This document shows, piece after piece, positions 28,590 through 35,516 of a stretch of DNA of 38,841 nt. The number at the start of each line of letters is the position of its first letter. Position 1 is the first letter of the stretch. The translations under genes were made by a program, and so were the position numbers. The stretch is from IMG/VR virus record IMGVR_UViG_3300005528_000100, positions 1 through 38,841 of that record; one strand, written 5' to 3'. Under the pieces are notes generated by a model. It saw only the letters and a list, made by a program, of their open reading frames with translations. It was not told the DNA's origin and ran no database searches. The DNA comes from a virus.

Positions 28590-28620
28590 ACAAGAAAATA
28601 TGATTCATCTTTTCTTTTGT
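28590..28620 (-). repeat. ACAAGAAAA dyad
   Basis: ACAAGAAAATATGATTCAT then CTTTTCTTTTGT; 27 bp upstream of the -35. Confidence 0.75.
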
Positions 28621-28661
28621 TCTGGGTTGCCCTATGCGAATGACTTCTCATACGGGGAAAA

Positions 28662-28690
28662 GAAAAAAGACACAGACTTTCGCCTGTGCC
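28662..28690. terminator. Bidirectional intrinsic terminator
   Basis: GACACAG-N8-CTGTGCC with T-runs on both sides (TTTCTTTT on plus, CTTTTTTC on minus). Ends the tRNA-Cys operon. Confidence 0.8.
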
Positions 28691-28723
28691 TTTCTTTTGT
28701 TATGACTACACCAATCCTAAAAA

Positions 28724-28903
28724 TTATTTGTAATCAAAGCGTTTCCACTTATCGAGTTGGGTCTTGAGATGCTTATAGGTTTCCGAATCATCACCTGCAT
28801 ACTCATACAAACAATCCACTGCTTCCGATGCGAGAATGACAAGTTTGGTGAGTTGATCATTGTCAACCATGACCATTTTTTTATTGGTAATTTCTTTTTT
28901 CAT
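28724..28903 (-). CDS. Unknown small protein
   Basis: 59 residues, helical: DQLTKLVILASEAVDCLYEY, then YKHLKTQLDKWKRFDYK. Not recognised. The start is within TAATG, overlapping the stop of the TM protein gene, so it is coupled. Confidence 0.65.
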   Translation of the reverse strand: MKKEITNKKMVMVDNDQLTKLVILASEAVDCLYEYAGDDSETYKHLKTQLDKWKRFDYK

Positions 28904-29130
28904 TAGAATGAGAAGCGAGCAAGAGTGTGATCTTTCCACACGAATTTGGTTGCGCCGATGGAAGTGTCCGTGACTTGCCATTCCGCAAATCCGCGCTCGA
29001 CTGCTTGTTTCTTCAATGGCGCGGCCATAAAGATCATGCAAGCAAGGAACGTGAGGATAATTCCGAGGATGAAGGTGAGTGCCATCAAGACGAAGGCATC
29101 TTTTTCTCTAATCATTAGTTGGTTTTTCAT
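28903..29130 (-). CDS. Small TM protein with ERGFAEW tail
   Basis: 75 residues: TM segment at about 13-36 (FVLMALTFILGIILTFLACM), then KKQAVERGFAEWQVTD and TKFVWKD. Same plan as the product of 4020-4196. ATG overlaps the preceding stop (ATGA). Confidence 0.7.
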   Translation of the reverse strand: MKNQLMIREKDAFVLMALTFILGIILTFLACMIFMAAPLKKQAVERGFAEWQVTDTSIGATKFVWKDHTLARFSF

Positions 29131-29231
29131 GGTTTGAAATATCCTTTGTAGATGTATTTTAAAATTTTACCAGATTTATTTTTTATTACTTCAAACTTGT
29201 ATCCGCAATAAAATACAAACTCTGTTTTCAT
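29127..29231 (-). CDS. Very small protein after tRNA-Cys
   Basis: 34 residues, beta-type and basic (EFVFYCGYKFEVIKNKSGKI). Short, but framed by tRNA-Cys upstream and an ATGA overlap downstream. Not recognised. Confidence 0.5.
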   Translation of the reverse strand: MKTEFVFYCGYKFEVIKNKSGKILKYIYKGYFKP

Positions 29232-29268
29232 GGTTTTTTATTTGTATCAGTTTTTTGGTTTGTTGTCA

Positions 29269-29340
29269 AGCACCTTGCTGGACTCGAACCAGCGCATAAG
29301 AGTTTTGCAGACTCTCGCCTTACCGCTTGGCTAAAGGTGC
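29269..29340 (-). tRNA. tRNA-Cys (GCA)
   Basis: Acceptor GCACCTT/AAGGTGC, anticodon stem AGAGT/ACTCT around CTGCAAA, T-loop TTCGAGT. First element of an operon with three small genes. Confidence 0.9.
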
Positions 29341-29426
29341 GATGATAAAATTTTGGGTTGGAGGTTAATTCCTCTGGTTTTGTCTGTTGCAACTCTCACC
29401 CTTCTGGGATGAGTCAACCCGTGCCC

Positions 29427-29454
29427 AGACTATTCCAATATCAGGATGACTCAA
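29427..29454 (-). promoter_or_regulatory. Promoter of the tRNA-Cys operon
   Basis: TTGAGT-N16-TAGTCT; the half-dyad lies 27 bp upstream of the -35, as at protein-gene promoters. Confidence 0.6.
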
Positions 29455-29481
29455 GAACTTTTTTCCTGAATCTCGAACACG

Positions 29482-29498
29482 ACAAGAAAATAAGTTTC
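29482..29498 (-). repeat. ACAAGAAAATAAGTTTC half-site, tandem copy 1
   Basis: 27 bp upstream of the tRNA-Cys promoter -35; repeated 61 bp away at 29543. Confidence 0.7.
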
Positions 29499-29542
29499 AC
29501 GATATCCAAGTTTCACATCAATACGGGGGTTACCAGGCGCCG

Positions 29543-29559
29543 ACAAGAAAATAAGTTTC
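29543..29559 (-). repeat. ACAAGAAAATAAGTTTC half-site, tandem copy 2
   Basis: Shares CGACAAGAAAATAAGTTTCA with the copy at 29482, 61 bp apart (about six helical turns). Confidence 0.7.
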
Positions 29560-29609
29560 ACAATTCCCAGTTATCTCTAACACTGAGAACTGTTTATGAA
29601 CAACCAATT

Positions 29610-30011
29610 TTACTTTAAATAGACATCGATGATCTTGGCTCTGGTCTTTTGAATGTTTCCGTTGCGGGTAAAGTTGCCTTTTGCGCTGTATGGAAGTCCA
29701 TCATTGGGGACACGATAGAGTCTGCGTTTGATTCCCATAGGTTTAAGCATGGTTTCAATCAAAAGCTCTCCTTCCCTGTCATTACTGACTGTTACTTTCT
29801 TGGTATTGAGTGCTGTTTGATCTTTGACTTTGTATTTCTTTTGCACGACACCATTTGCATACTTGTAGTATTTGGCTGTCTTGGATTCATGAATGAGTTT
29901 TCCAAAACAAATCAAACCATCAACTTTGAATGGTGAAGTATTGTTGTTCTTTGCCTTTACCATCGTAAAGGTTTGAAAGATCATTTGATCTGATAGAGCA
30001 GTAGATATCAT
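29610..30011 (-). CDS. Unknown basic protein
   Basis: 133 residues, Lys-rich and beta-like: DGLICFGKLIHESKTAKYYK, KVTVSNDREGELLIE, then MGIKRRLYRVPNDGLPYS. Not recognised. A TATAGA lies 11 nt before the ATG, but there is no -35; the 43-bp block (30059) sits next to where the -35 would be. Confidence 0.65.
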   Translation of the reverse strand: MISTALSDQMIFQTFTMVKAKNNNTSPFKVDGLICFGKLIHESKTAKYYKYANGVVQKKYKVKDQTALNTKKVTVSNDREGELLIETMLKPMGIKRRLYRVPNDGLPYSAKGNFTRNGNIQKTRAKIIDVYLK

Positions 30012-30041
30012 TGTTGTATTTTTCTATAGTGTGTGCCTACG

Positions 30042-30062
30042 CGCACGTATGCGCTACGTGCG
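30042..30062. repeat. Perfect palindrome beside the 43-bp block
   Basis: CGCACGTA-TGCGC-TACGTGCG, upstream of the 30011 gene; no T-run follows, so operator rather than terminator. Confidence 0.65.
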
Positions 30063-30101
30063 GGTATGCGACACCATGTTGCATTCTAACACACTGTTGC
30101 A
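30059..30101. repeat. 43-bp conserved block, copy 2
   Basis: Same block as 27391-27433 (39/43 by eye), containing GCAACA twice, 11 nt apart, on the minus strand. Confidence 0.75.
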
Positions 30102-30371
30102 GCGTAACAAGAGTTTATTTAAGAACAATCTTATTAAGAAAGAATGCCCTGAAGAATGGGAGGAAGAAGCCATCCCTGACAGGATCATAGTTAGGGTTAC
30201 TGAGAAGAAGAACTACTTGATCCAATCTTCTCGTTATGTTTTGTTTCAGTTTTGCTTTCATAAAACTTCTCGCCACGGCGCATTTTGATTACGCCTTAAG
30301 GCGCCAGGATAAAGATGCGTTGAACTTCATTGCTTTTTAATTCCGTAATTTGTGTTCGGGCGAAAATGCTA
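30102..30371. other. Intergenic region with only doubtful short ORFs
   Basis: Contains the palindrome CGCCTTAAGGCG (30292-30303) and several short minus-strand ORFs (13, 27 and 48 codons) plus a plus-strand ORF, none with a promoter or SD. I cannot call a gene here. Confidence 0.4.
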
Positions 30372-30584
30372 TCAGTCATCACCCAACCAGCGCACCACTG
30401 CACTGACCCCCAGATATGTAATGACGATGATTGCACATACAGCCGAGAAGATAATAATACTAAAGATCAGCAGGGTTTTCCCTATAGATGTATTTATCTC
30501 CCACTTGTTCGCAAAAACCCTCTTGAACCATGTAGTCCAATTGTTTTTGGATATCTTGTCGTAGTAGTTCGTTAAGTTTTTCAT
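30372..30584 (-). CDS. Overlapping single-TM protein
   Basis: 70 residues: basic/aromatic N-terminal half, then a TM helix (TLLIFSIIIFSAVCAIIVIT) and VVRWLGDD. The 3' 88 nt lie outside any other gene, but the first 125 nt overlap the 30681 gene in another frame. No start codon exists after that overlap, so if the TM part is translated the overlap is real. Not recognised. Confidence 0.5.
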   Translation of the reverse strand: MKNLTNYYDKISKNNWTTWFKRVFANKWEINTSIGKTLLIFSIIIFSAVCAIIVITYLGVSAVVRWLGDD

Positions 30585-30681
30585 CGTCCATGTGAGATCC
30601 GAATTCAGGATCGTATTCAACATCTGCATCGCGGCAAAGATCCTTGATGTACTTCTCCATTTGTTTTTCTTTTTTTGTCAT
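30460..30681 (-). CDS. Unknown acidic protein after tRNA-Ile2
   Basis: 73 residues, helical and acidic (MDDEKLNELLRQDIQKQL). Starts 8 nt past the tRNA-Ile2 3' end without SD, so it may be read from the processed tRNA transcript. Not recognised. Confidence 0.65.
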   Translation of the reverse strand: MTKKEKQMEKYIKDLCRDADVEYDPEFGSHMDDEKLNELLRQDIQKQLDYMVQEGFCEQVGDKYIYRENPADL

Positions 30682-30689
30682 AATATTTG

Positions 30690-30762
30690 TGGGGCGGGAG
30701 GGATTCGAACCCCCAACCAATCGATTATGAGCCGACTGCTCTAACCATTGAGCTACCACCCC
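30690..30762 (-). tRNA. tRNA-Ile2 (CAT)
   Basis: Acceptor GGGGTGG/CCGCCCC, anticodon loop CTCATAA in TCGG/TCGA context. The stretch AGAGCAG-CG-CTCATAATCG-TTGGT follows bacterial tRNA-Ile2, whose C34 is changed to lysidine to read AUA, rather than tRNA-Met. Confidence 0.85.
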
Positions 30763-30768
30763 AAATTC

Positions 30769-31245
30769 TTAAGCTGCTTTTTTCATCATGCTTTGAGGAA
30801 GCTTTGCGGTCTTGCCAGTATACAATTCATAATACTCCACGCCTTCTTGCCACCCAGTATCTTCCATGTCTCCATCGGAGGAGAACTCGAATGCTTCTGG
30901 GAAGATCTCAGCAAATGTGAGAAGAGCAAAGCAGACCAAGAGATCGTAAGGTTTACGGGCGGTCTTGCAGAAGTCGCTGTGTTTACCATGAGTAGTAGGA
31001 CGCGACCAATGAAGGTTAAACGTTTCGTGATCGAGCTTCTCCGATCCATCCCCATTGAACCAGATTTCGGTTTCGTTGAAGATAGGTTTACCATCTCCAA
31101 GTCCACCGCAGATCTTGATCCCTTTGTTAGGCAACCAGTTGGCAAATGATTTAATTTGCTTGCTGGCTCGTTTAAACTTCTTGCGAAGCGTTTCGGTGTT
31201 TTCGATCCTGTTAGGCTCGAAGTTCCAGTAGTGTGTATATCCCAT
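30769..31245 (-). CDS. MGYTHYW-family phage protein
   Basis: 158 residues. MGYTHYWNFEPNRI, then ICGGLGDGKP, ETEIWFNGDG and a long helical part (KPYDLLVCFALLTFAEIFPE) are the hallmarks of a recurrent phage family of unknown function. The frame is open further upstream, but the signature fixes the start. Follows the previous gene within the operon. Confidence 0.7.
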   Translation of the reverse strand: MGYTHYWNFEPNRIENTETLRKKFKRASKQIKSFANWLPNKGIKICGGLGDGKPIFNETEIWFNGDGSEKLDHETFNLHWSRPTTHGKHSDFCKTARKPYDLLVCFALLTFAEIFPEAFEFSSDGDMEDTGWQEGVEYYELYTGKTAKLPQSMMKKAA

Positions 31246-31246
31246 A

Positions 31247-31555
31247 TTATTGTTCTCCGTTGAAATGGTATTCGTAATCAGCCGCTTTTTCAAGGGTATT
31301 AATAAAGCGAATGGAAAAGATATCTCTGATTTGAGTATCCAAGTCACCCCAAGTATCAAGAGCAATTCCATAATTGCCGTTGAGGATTTCCCCACAGATG
31401 AACAGAACGTCCGCGAGGTCGTTGCTATGCATTTTGAGGAGTTCGTAGTCACCAGACATGGCACTACGATTGAGGTGTTTGATTTGGCGAGCAATGATCC
31501 TTTGCTTGATATTGCGAGCCATAGCTTTGAGTTTTGTGGTGTTTGGTTTTTTCAT
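31247..31555 (-). CDS. Unknown basic protein
   Basis: 102 residues: basic N-terminal helix (KLKAMARNIKQRIIARQIKH), then LLKMHSNDLADVLFICGEIL. Not recognised. Has a promoter of its own inside the end of the upstream gene. Confidence 0.65.
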   Translation of the reverse strand: MKKPNTTKLKAMARNIKQRIIARQIKHLNRSAMSGDYELLKMHSNDLADVLFICGEILNGNYGIALDTWGDLDTQIRDIFSIRFINTLEKAADYEYHFNGEQ

Positions 31556-31564
31556 GACGTAAGA

Positions 31565-31593
31565 AGGTTAGACGCTGGCTGGTTTCTCGTCAA
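31565..31593 (-). promoter_or_regulatory. Internal promoter, near-leaderless
   Basis: TTGACG-N17-TAACCT, then 9 nt to the ATG at 31555; A-tract upstream. It overlaps the 3' end of the preceding gene. Confidence 0.7.
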
Positions 31594-31735
31594 GACTTTT
31601 TTGGAATTGTTCGATAAGTTTTTGGAATTGTTCATTAGACAATCCCAAGTCTTCTTCGACCCAATCATCCCAATTGGAATTGAGATAGCAGAGTGCGTAA
31701 TCAATTACTCGGTTCATTAGTTGGTTCTTTTTCAT
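31568..31735 (-). CDS. Unknown small acidic protein
   Basis: 55 residues: MNRVIDYALCYLNSNWDDWV, then SNEQFQKLIEQFQKSLDEK, with FQK twice. Not recognised. ATG overlaps the upstream stop (ATGA). Confidence 0.65.
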   Translation of the reverse strand: MKKNQLMNRVIDYALCYLNSNWDDWVEEDLGLSNEQFQKLIEQFQKSLDEKPASV

Positions 31736-31932
31736 TGTAGTTCGATTTGATGTTCTCCACGGAAGATAGTTTGAGGTTCGAGAGGTGCAAGTTCAAAGAT
31801 GGGATAAGGCTCTCCGTTGTCTCCATCATCCACTTGAATGATCTTGTGAATGCGGTAGAGGTCTTTCTTGCGACCAGCTTTCACAACATCTCCAACATTG
31901 ACTCTTTGTTTATTTTTGTCTTTTGCAATCAT
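31732..31932 (-). CDS. Small SH3-like protein
   Basis: 66 residues. VNVGDVVKAGRKKDLYRIHK, then FELAPLEP, resembles a small beta-barrel (KOW/SH3-like) domain of unknown binding partner. Start placed at MIAKDK after the upstream stop (TGATATG). Confidence 0.55.
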   Translation of the reverse strand: MIAKDKNKQRVNVGDVVKAGRKKDLYRIHKIIQVDDGDNGEPYPIFELAPLEPQTIFRGEHQIELQ

Positions 31933-31933
31933 A

Positions 31934-32152
31934 TCAGCGGATGTATTGATCCTCGGCCAACCAAAAGCCCAAATGCGTGAGCGCAGCATGAGCAGCGGTG
32001 TTCGGATCGGTTGCTTCGATTTCAAAAACATCATGTGGGTTGTTGTCGTTAACCACAAGATATTTCTTGATGGGTTTTCTCATTTGCTTACGAACACTTT
32101 TCGTCGGAAGGGAGAAAAGTCTTTTAGTAAGTGTCTTGGTCATTGTCTTCAT
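31934..32152 (-). CDS. Unknown small protein
   Basis: 72 residues: basic N-terminal half (TKSVRKQMRKPIKKY), then EIEATDPNTAAHAALTHLGF, a pattern common in short phage proteins. Function unknown. Alternative start at 32143. Confidence 0.65.
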   Translation of the reverse strand: MKTMTKTLTKRLFSLPTKSVRKQMRKPIKKYLVVNDNNPHDVFEIEATDPNTAAHAALTHLGFWLAEDQYIR

Positions 32153-32355
32153 TTAGTTAGTAGTTCGATGGTTTGTTTCTTAAGTTCCTCAATGCTTATA
32201 AGGATTTTTGAAGCGAGCGTCAATACTTTTTTTGTTTTTTTATCAGAAACATCTTGAGTATCCAAAATAGCATCAATGGTATCTTTTGTCTTGTCTTCTT
32301 GATCCCCGCACCATTTAAGAATCTCGGAAATACTTTTGTCTTGTTTCTTATTCAT
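32149..32355 (-). CDS. Unknown helical protein
   Basis: 68 residues, charged helices (ILKWCGDQEDKTKDTIDAIL). ATG shares a base with the upstream stop (TAATG). Not recognised. Confidence 0.65.
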   Translation of the reverse strand: MNKKQDKSISEILKWCGDQEDKTKDTIDAILDTQDVSDKKTKKVLTLASKILISIEELKKQTIELLTK

Positions 32356-32591
32356 TATTTTCGTTTGAGCGCGAGCTTCAACTGCTTTGCGTCTTGCTCT
32401 TTCTGTTTGTCGTGGAGCTTGTTGATCTTCTCATTCATCTTCTGGAATGTTGTATAGATTTCCTTGTCGATGAAGCAAGCATAGTTGCCATCAATTTCTT
32501 GGGAGATTTCTAAATCATCAGCAAGTTCGAGCGCAATTTCTTTTAGCTCTTCGTAGGCTTCGTTTATTTTTTCTTGTATTGTCTTTTTCAT
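32355..32591 (-). CDS. Unknown coiled-coil-like protein
   Basis: 78 residues, Lys/Glu-rich helices (INEAYEELKEIALELADDL; MNEKINKLHDKQKEQDAKQ). The frame is open upstream, but the coupled start at MKKTIQ, 4 nt after the Api92-like stop, is preferred. Confidence 0.65.
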   Translation of the reverse strand: MKKTIQEKINEAYEELKEIALELADDLEISQEIDGNYACFIDKEIYTTFQKMNEKINKLHDKQKEQDAKQLKLALKRK

Positions 32592-32595
32592 AAGG

Positions 32596-33114
32596 TTACC
32601 ATGTCCATTCACTAACGAGTTCCTTTTGAAGTTTCTTGGGTGCGCTACTGATAGGAGAGTGTTCATGGTCGTGATTCTCCAACCAGTTAGGGTAGCTGAA
32701 GTATTCTCCGCAGAAGTCCACACCTTCTTCGATATAGGTCAAGCGGAAGTCTCGGCCAGTTAGTTTCGAGAGTTGCGCCACAATCGGAATCGGAGGACTC
32801 CATGCAGTATCCATTGTCATGCAATGTTTGCTTTGATTTTTCTCCGCATCCATGTCGCAGTTCCATTTGGTTCCCCAGTTTTGCACACACCAATCCCACC
32901 AGTTATCCGCGCCATACTTTTGTATGAGTGCTTCCCTGATAGTAGGATCAGTGTCCTTTGGTGTTGGAGATGTGGTTCCGCGCAATTCATCAGGCATAGG
33001 ACGAATCAACTCGAAGTCCAATCTTCCATTGGAAATGTAATCTCTGAGGACATCCCAGATCGAATCGTTACTATCCTCATTCAGCATGAGAACGTTTGTG
33101 CAATAGTTAGGCAT
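32596..33114 (-). CDS. Api92-like (DUF1281-type) protein
   Basis: 172 residues. MPNYCTNVLMLNEDSND, then LDFELIRPMPDELRG, WWDWCVQNWGTKWNC and SPPIPIVAQLSK reproduce the Api92-like pattern (N-terminal ferredoxin-like fold, P-M-P, NWGTKW) found in phages and conjugative elements; function unknown. GGAG lies 10 nt before the ATG. Confidence 0.8.
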   Translation of the reverse strand: MPNYCTNVLMLNEDSNDSIWDVLRDYISNGRLDFELIRPMPDELRGTTSPTPKDTDPTIREALIQKYGADNWWDWCVQNWGTKWNCDMDAEKNQSKHCMTMDTAWSPPIPIVAQLSKLTGRDFRLTYIEEGVDFCGEYFSYPNWLENHDHEHSPISSAPKKLQKELVSEWTW

Positions 33115-33319
33115 AACTTTTAATCTCCTTCATTTCTTTTTTGGTTAGTGGTTGAACTTCCATGATTTCAGTATCTGCCATCTCGAAGCGTTCGAGAAAA
33201 CATTTACCAGTTGTTTCGAGGAAGTTGTAGTCGAGTTCATTCACACAGTCAAGAACATCGTTCGAGTTTTCCGCGAGGACGTTCAGACTGATCGTGACTT
33301 TGATGTTGTAGCGGTTCAT
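33107..33319 (-). CDS. Unknown small protein
   Basis: 70 residues, ferredoxin-like strand/helix pattern (YNIKVTISLNVLAENSNDVL), acidic. Not recognised. Start context ATCGTTATG; own promoter. Overlaps the Api92-like start by 8 nt. Confidence 0.65.
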   Translation of the reverse strand: MNRYNIKVTISLNVLAENSNDVLDCVNELDYNFLETTGKCFLERFEMADTEIMEVQPLTKKEMKEIKSYA

Positions 33320-33328
33320 AACGATTGC

Positions 33329-33357
33329 AGCCTATTCGAGGTCGCTATGATCGTCAA
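33329..33357 (-). promoter_or_regulatory. Internal promoter, near-leaderless
   Basis: TTGACG-N17-TAGGCT, then 9 nt (ending CGTT) to the ATG at 33319; overlaps the end of the upstream gene. Confidence 0.65.
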
Positions 33358-33631
33358 GAGTTTTCTTCACATATTTTTCGATCTTATTCCAAGTCGTTCC
33401 TTCGTTAGCATTCACATAGTTGTAGAGGTAATTGGAAACAATCATAGCCTCACGGATTGTGATTTCACGACCAGCCTTGGCTTCGTAGTCTTCAGGTGTC
33501 CATGCTTCGATGTAACACTCTGGATACGTTTGCTGAAGAGCGAAAAGAGCTTCGAGGAAATTGGGTTTGCTTCCAAACCCTTTTCCGTAATCTTGACGTT
33601 CTTCTTGAGTAAGAAGACGATCCTTTTTCAT
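33332..33631 (-). CDS. Unknown protein
   Basis: 99 residues: YPECYIEAWTPEDYEAKAGR, then ITIREAMIVSNYLYNYV, helical. Not recognised. Follows its neighbour by 12 nt. Confidence 0.65.
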   Translation of the reverse strand: MKKDRLLTQEERQDYGKGFGSKPNFLEALFALQQTYPECYIEAWTPEDYEAKAGREITIREAMIVSNYLYNYVNANEGTTWNKIEKYVKKTLDDHSDLE

Positions 33632-33643
33632 TTGGATTTATTC

Positions 33644-33829
33644 TTACTTGGTTTCGACATCCTCCAAGACTGTGAAAGTCTTGAGGCGTTTGAATGCATC
33701 GCCAAGGGCGGCATCGACTGTGGTATAGCCATACTCGGTTTGAGTATTGCCATTGATATCATCATACTCGTATCCGTAAAGATCTGTCTCTTTAAAGAAG
33801 ACGATTGACAACGTTGGTATATGTTTCAT
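33644..33829 (-). CDS. Unknown small protein
   Basis: 61 residues, beta strand start (IPTLSIVFFKETDLYGYEYD), then a helix (DAALGDAFKRLKTF). Not recognised. 13 nt downstream of the previous gene. Confidence 0.65.
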   Translation of the reverse strand: MKHIPTLSIVFFKETDLYGYEYDDINGNTQTEYGYTTVDAALGDAFKRLKTFTVLEDVETK

Positions 33830-33842
33830 TTATTCTTTCTGT

Positions 33843-34040
33843 TTAGTTGTTTTGATTGTAGTAGTAGAGGTGATCAAGAATTCTACCTTGACGAACAATT
33901 CCGTCAAGCCAATTTTCTTGGGTAAACTCCACCACGCTAAGAGCCATGAAAGATGGCTTTTGTTTCCTGTGGAGGAATCGTTCCGTCAAACTGACGAAAT
34001 ATTCCAACACAACACTTATTGGTAGCATGAATTTCTTCAT
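33843..34040 (-). CDS. Unknown basic protein, first gene of a long operon
   Basis: 65 residues: KFMLPISVVLEYFVSLTERF, basic middle (LHRKQKPS), then a loop and YYYNQNN. Not recognised. The promoter at 34051-34079 fixes the start at MKKFML and probably drives genes down to 30372 together with internal promoters. Confidence 0.65.
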   Translation of the reverse strand: MKKFMLPISVVLEYFVSLTERFLHRKQKPSFMALSVVEFTQENWLDGIVRQGRILDHLYYYNQNN

Positions 34041-34050
34041 TACAAGAAAG

Positions 34051-34079
34051 ATTAAAGCATAAAGCTGGCAAAGTGTCAA
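34051..34079 (-). promoter_or_regulatory. Promoter, near-leaderless
   Basis: TTGACA-N17-TTTAAT, then 10 nt to the ATG at 34040. The dyad is 38 bp upstream, one helical turn more than the usual 27. Confidence 0.75.
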
Positions 34080-34117
34080 CAAGTTTTGATAAATATTTGA
34101 CCATACCACAACACTCT

Positions 34118-34146
34118 ACAAGAAAATAAGATTCATCTTTTCTTGT
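34118..34146 (-). repeat. ACAAGAAAA dyad, perfect
   Basis: ACAAGAAAA-N11-TTTTCTTGT, 38 bp upstream of the -35. Confidence 0.85.
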
Positions 34147-34206
34147 TCGGCTCGATGATCCTGAAATTTGTTTCGTGATGTTCCCGAAATTGACTTCGGG
34201 AAGATA

Positions 34207-34231
34207 CAAAAAAACCCGTCGATTGACGGGT
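34207..34231 (-). terminator. Intrinsic terminator after tRNA-Lys
   Basis: On the minus strand ACCCGTC-AATC-GACGGGT then TTTTTTG. A separate stem without T-run, TTCCCGAA/TTCGGGAA, lies at 34181-34202. Confidence 0.8.
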
Positions 34232-34235
34232 TGAA

Positions 34236-34307
34236 TGGGATGGGTGAGGATCGAACTCACAACCAATGCCTTAAAAGGGCACTGCTCTACCTTTGAGCTA
34301 CCATCCC
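34236..34307 (-). tRNA. tRNA-Lys (TTT)
   Basis: Acceptor GGGATGG/CCATCCC, anticodon stem GTGCC/GGCAT around CTTTTAA, T-loop TTCGATC. Confidence 0.92.
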
Positions 34308-34313
34308 TTGATG

Positions 34314-34386
<73 letters not shown>

Positions 34387-34399
34387 ATGAAAATACTTA

Positions 34400-34418
34400 A
34401 CAAGAAAATATGATTCAT
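34400..34418 (-). repeat. ACAAGAAAA half-dyad upstream of tRNA-Arg
   Basis: ACAAGAAAATATGATTCAT without right arm, 13 bp from the tRNA-Arg 5' end; no promoter with the usual spacing is visible. Confidence 0.65.
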
Positions 34419-34425
34419 GGTGATA

Positions 34426-34452
34426 GGGGAGGGAGCACCACACTCCCTCCCC
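34426..34452 (-). terminator. Strong hairpin after rIIB
   Basis: GGGGAGGGAG-N7-CTCCCTCCCC, 10 bp, GC-rich; no T-run on the minus strand, so a weak or processing-type end. Confidence 0.45.
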
Positions 34453-34477
34453 CTTTGCCTTTCAGCAACCACCACCA

Positions 34478-35464
34478 CTACACATTCTTCTTTTGGAACT
34501 TCCCATCATCCCCACGGAGGTTGTAGAACTTTTGACCAGTGGGTTTGACTCCATAAACATCGGGAGAGTATCCGTTGCTGACTTCATCCAAGTGATCATC
34601 ATAGGATTGATCATCTTCGTTGCAGTAGCAATTGCCATCATCGCAGCAATCATTCCAATCGGAATCCTCGTCCTCATACTCCCCACCATCGGATGAGTAG
34701 AGTGGAGCGTCCCAACCGCTTTCGTTGCGACCCAACTTCTCGCGCCAGTTTTCGGTGTATTCACCAACAACTTCGTAGCGGCAAGTGCGTCCTTTGGTGT
34801 TGTTGTAATCGGCGGGAATAGCAACAACGTCCTTGGGATTGATCTTCACGATCATGGTCTTACCACCATTACAATCTCGGAAGTGAGGGAGATACGCAAT
34901 AGAGCAGAAGTGCAATCCGTAACTGCAAGTGCGATCTTTGTCCTCGTCAACTTGGTTGCGCTTCATTTCACAGATAGCACCAACCGCATTGTCAAACTTG
35001 CCAGAGTAAATGTCCTTGTAGTCTGCTTTGACATTCTTGAAGGCGAGGAAGTGACCATCTTCAGTGATGGGCAACTCACCTGCTTCAAGGAAGTCATACA
35101 ACTCGTCAACCGCTCTCTTGGAAGGATTGTCCATGAGATTGCAGAGGAAGTTGAGCATAGGCTTGAAAGGCAAGTCTTGTTGCATGAAGCTAATGACTCG
35201 TTTGGTCAAGGTGTTGTGAACAGATTCACCATCGAACACGATCATGCCATCCTTAATCTCGACGTTGGTGTTGTGAACGTAGTCACGAACCTTGCGAGAG
35301 AGGTCAACACAATCCAAGAAGGTTTCCCAATCGCTATTGCGAATAGCGTCAAGTGCCTTGGCATGGTTCGGGTGATCGGTTTCCACGGAGTATGCCGTGC
35401 CGTCGATGACAGCGGCGATCTTGCCGTTGCCTGTGATAGTAACTGCTGTGGTATGGTTATTCAT
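34478..35464 (-). CDS. rIIB: rIIB-like protein
   Basis: 328 residues. FKPMLNFLCNLMDNPSKRAV, then ELYDFLEAGELPITEDGHFL with AFKNVKADYKDIYSGKFDN, CSYGLHFCSIAYL and VKINPKDVVAIPADYNNTKG are the diagnostic rIIB blocks. The C-terminus is very acidic and Cys-containing (DCCDDGNCYC). In T4, rIIA and rIIB act at the membrane and affect exclusion and lysis control; the mechanism is not settled. The promoter (35475-35503) fixes the start at MNNHTT. Lies directly downstream of rIIA. Confidence 0.88.
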   Translation of the reverse strand: MNNHTTAVTITGNGKIAAVIDGTAYSVETDHPNHAKALDAIRNSDWETFLDCVDLSRKVRDYVHNTNVEIKDGMIVFDGESVHNTLTKRVISFMQQDLPFKPMLNFLCNLMDNPSKRAVDELYDFLEAGELPITEDGHFLAFKNVKADYKDIYSGKFDNAVGAICEMKRNQVDEDKDRTCSYGLHFCSIAYLPHFRDCNGGKTMIVKINPKDVVAIPADYNNTKGRTCRYEVVGEYTENWREKLGRNESGWDAPLYSSDGGEYEDEDSDWNDCCDDGNCYCNEDDQSYDDHLDEVSNGYSPDVYGVKPTGQKFYNLRGDDGKFQKKNV

Positions 35465-35474
35465 ATCGTCTATT

Positions 35475-35503
35475 AGGTTATATGGTTTGTTGTTAGTTGT
35501 CAA
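35475..35503 (-). promoter_or_regulatory. rIIB promoter, near-leaderless
   Basis: TTGACA-N17-TAACCT, then 10 nt to the ATG at 35464; A-tract upstream. The spacer resembles that of the rIIA promoter (ACTAAC-ACAAACCA). Confidence 0.75.
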
Positions 35504-35516
35504 TGGATTTTTTCCA

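Noticed and set aside
30031-30288. 85-codon plus ORF
   Set aside because: Reads protein-like at its end, but no promoter, no SD and no other plus-strand gene in this region; start falls in the 43-bp regulatory repeat.
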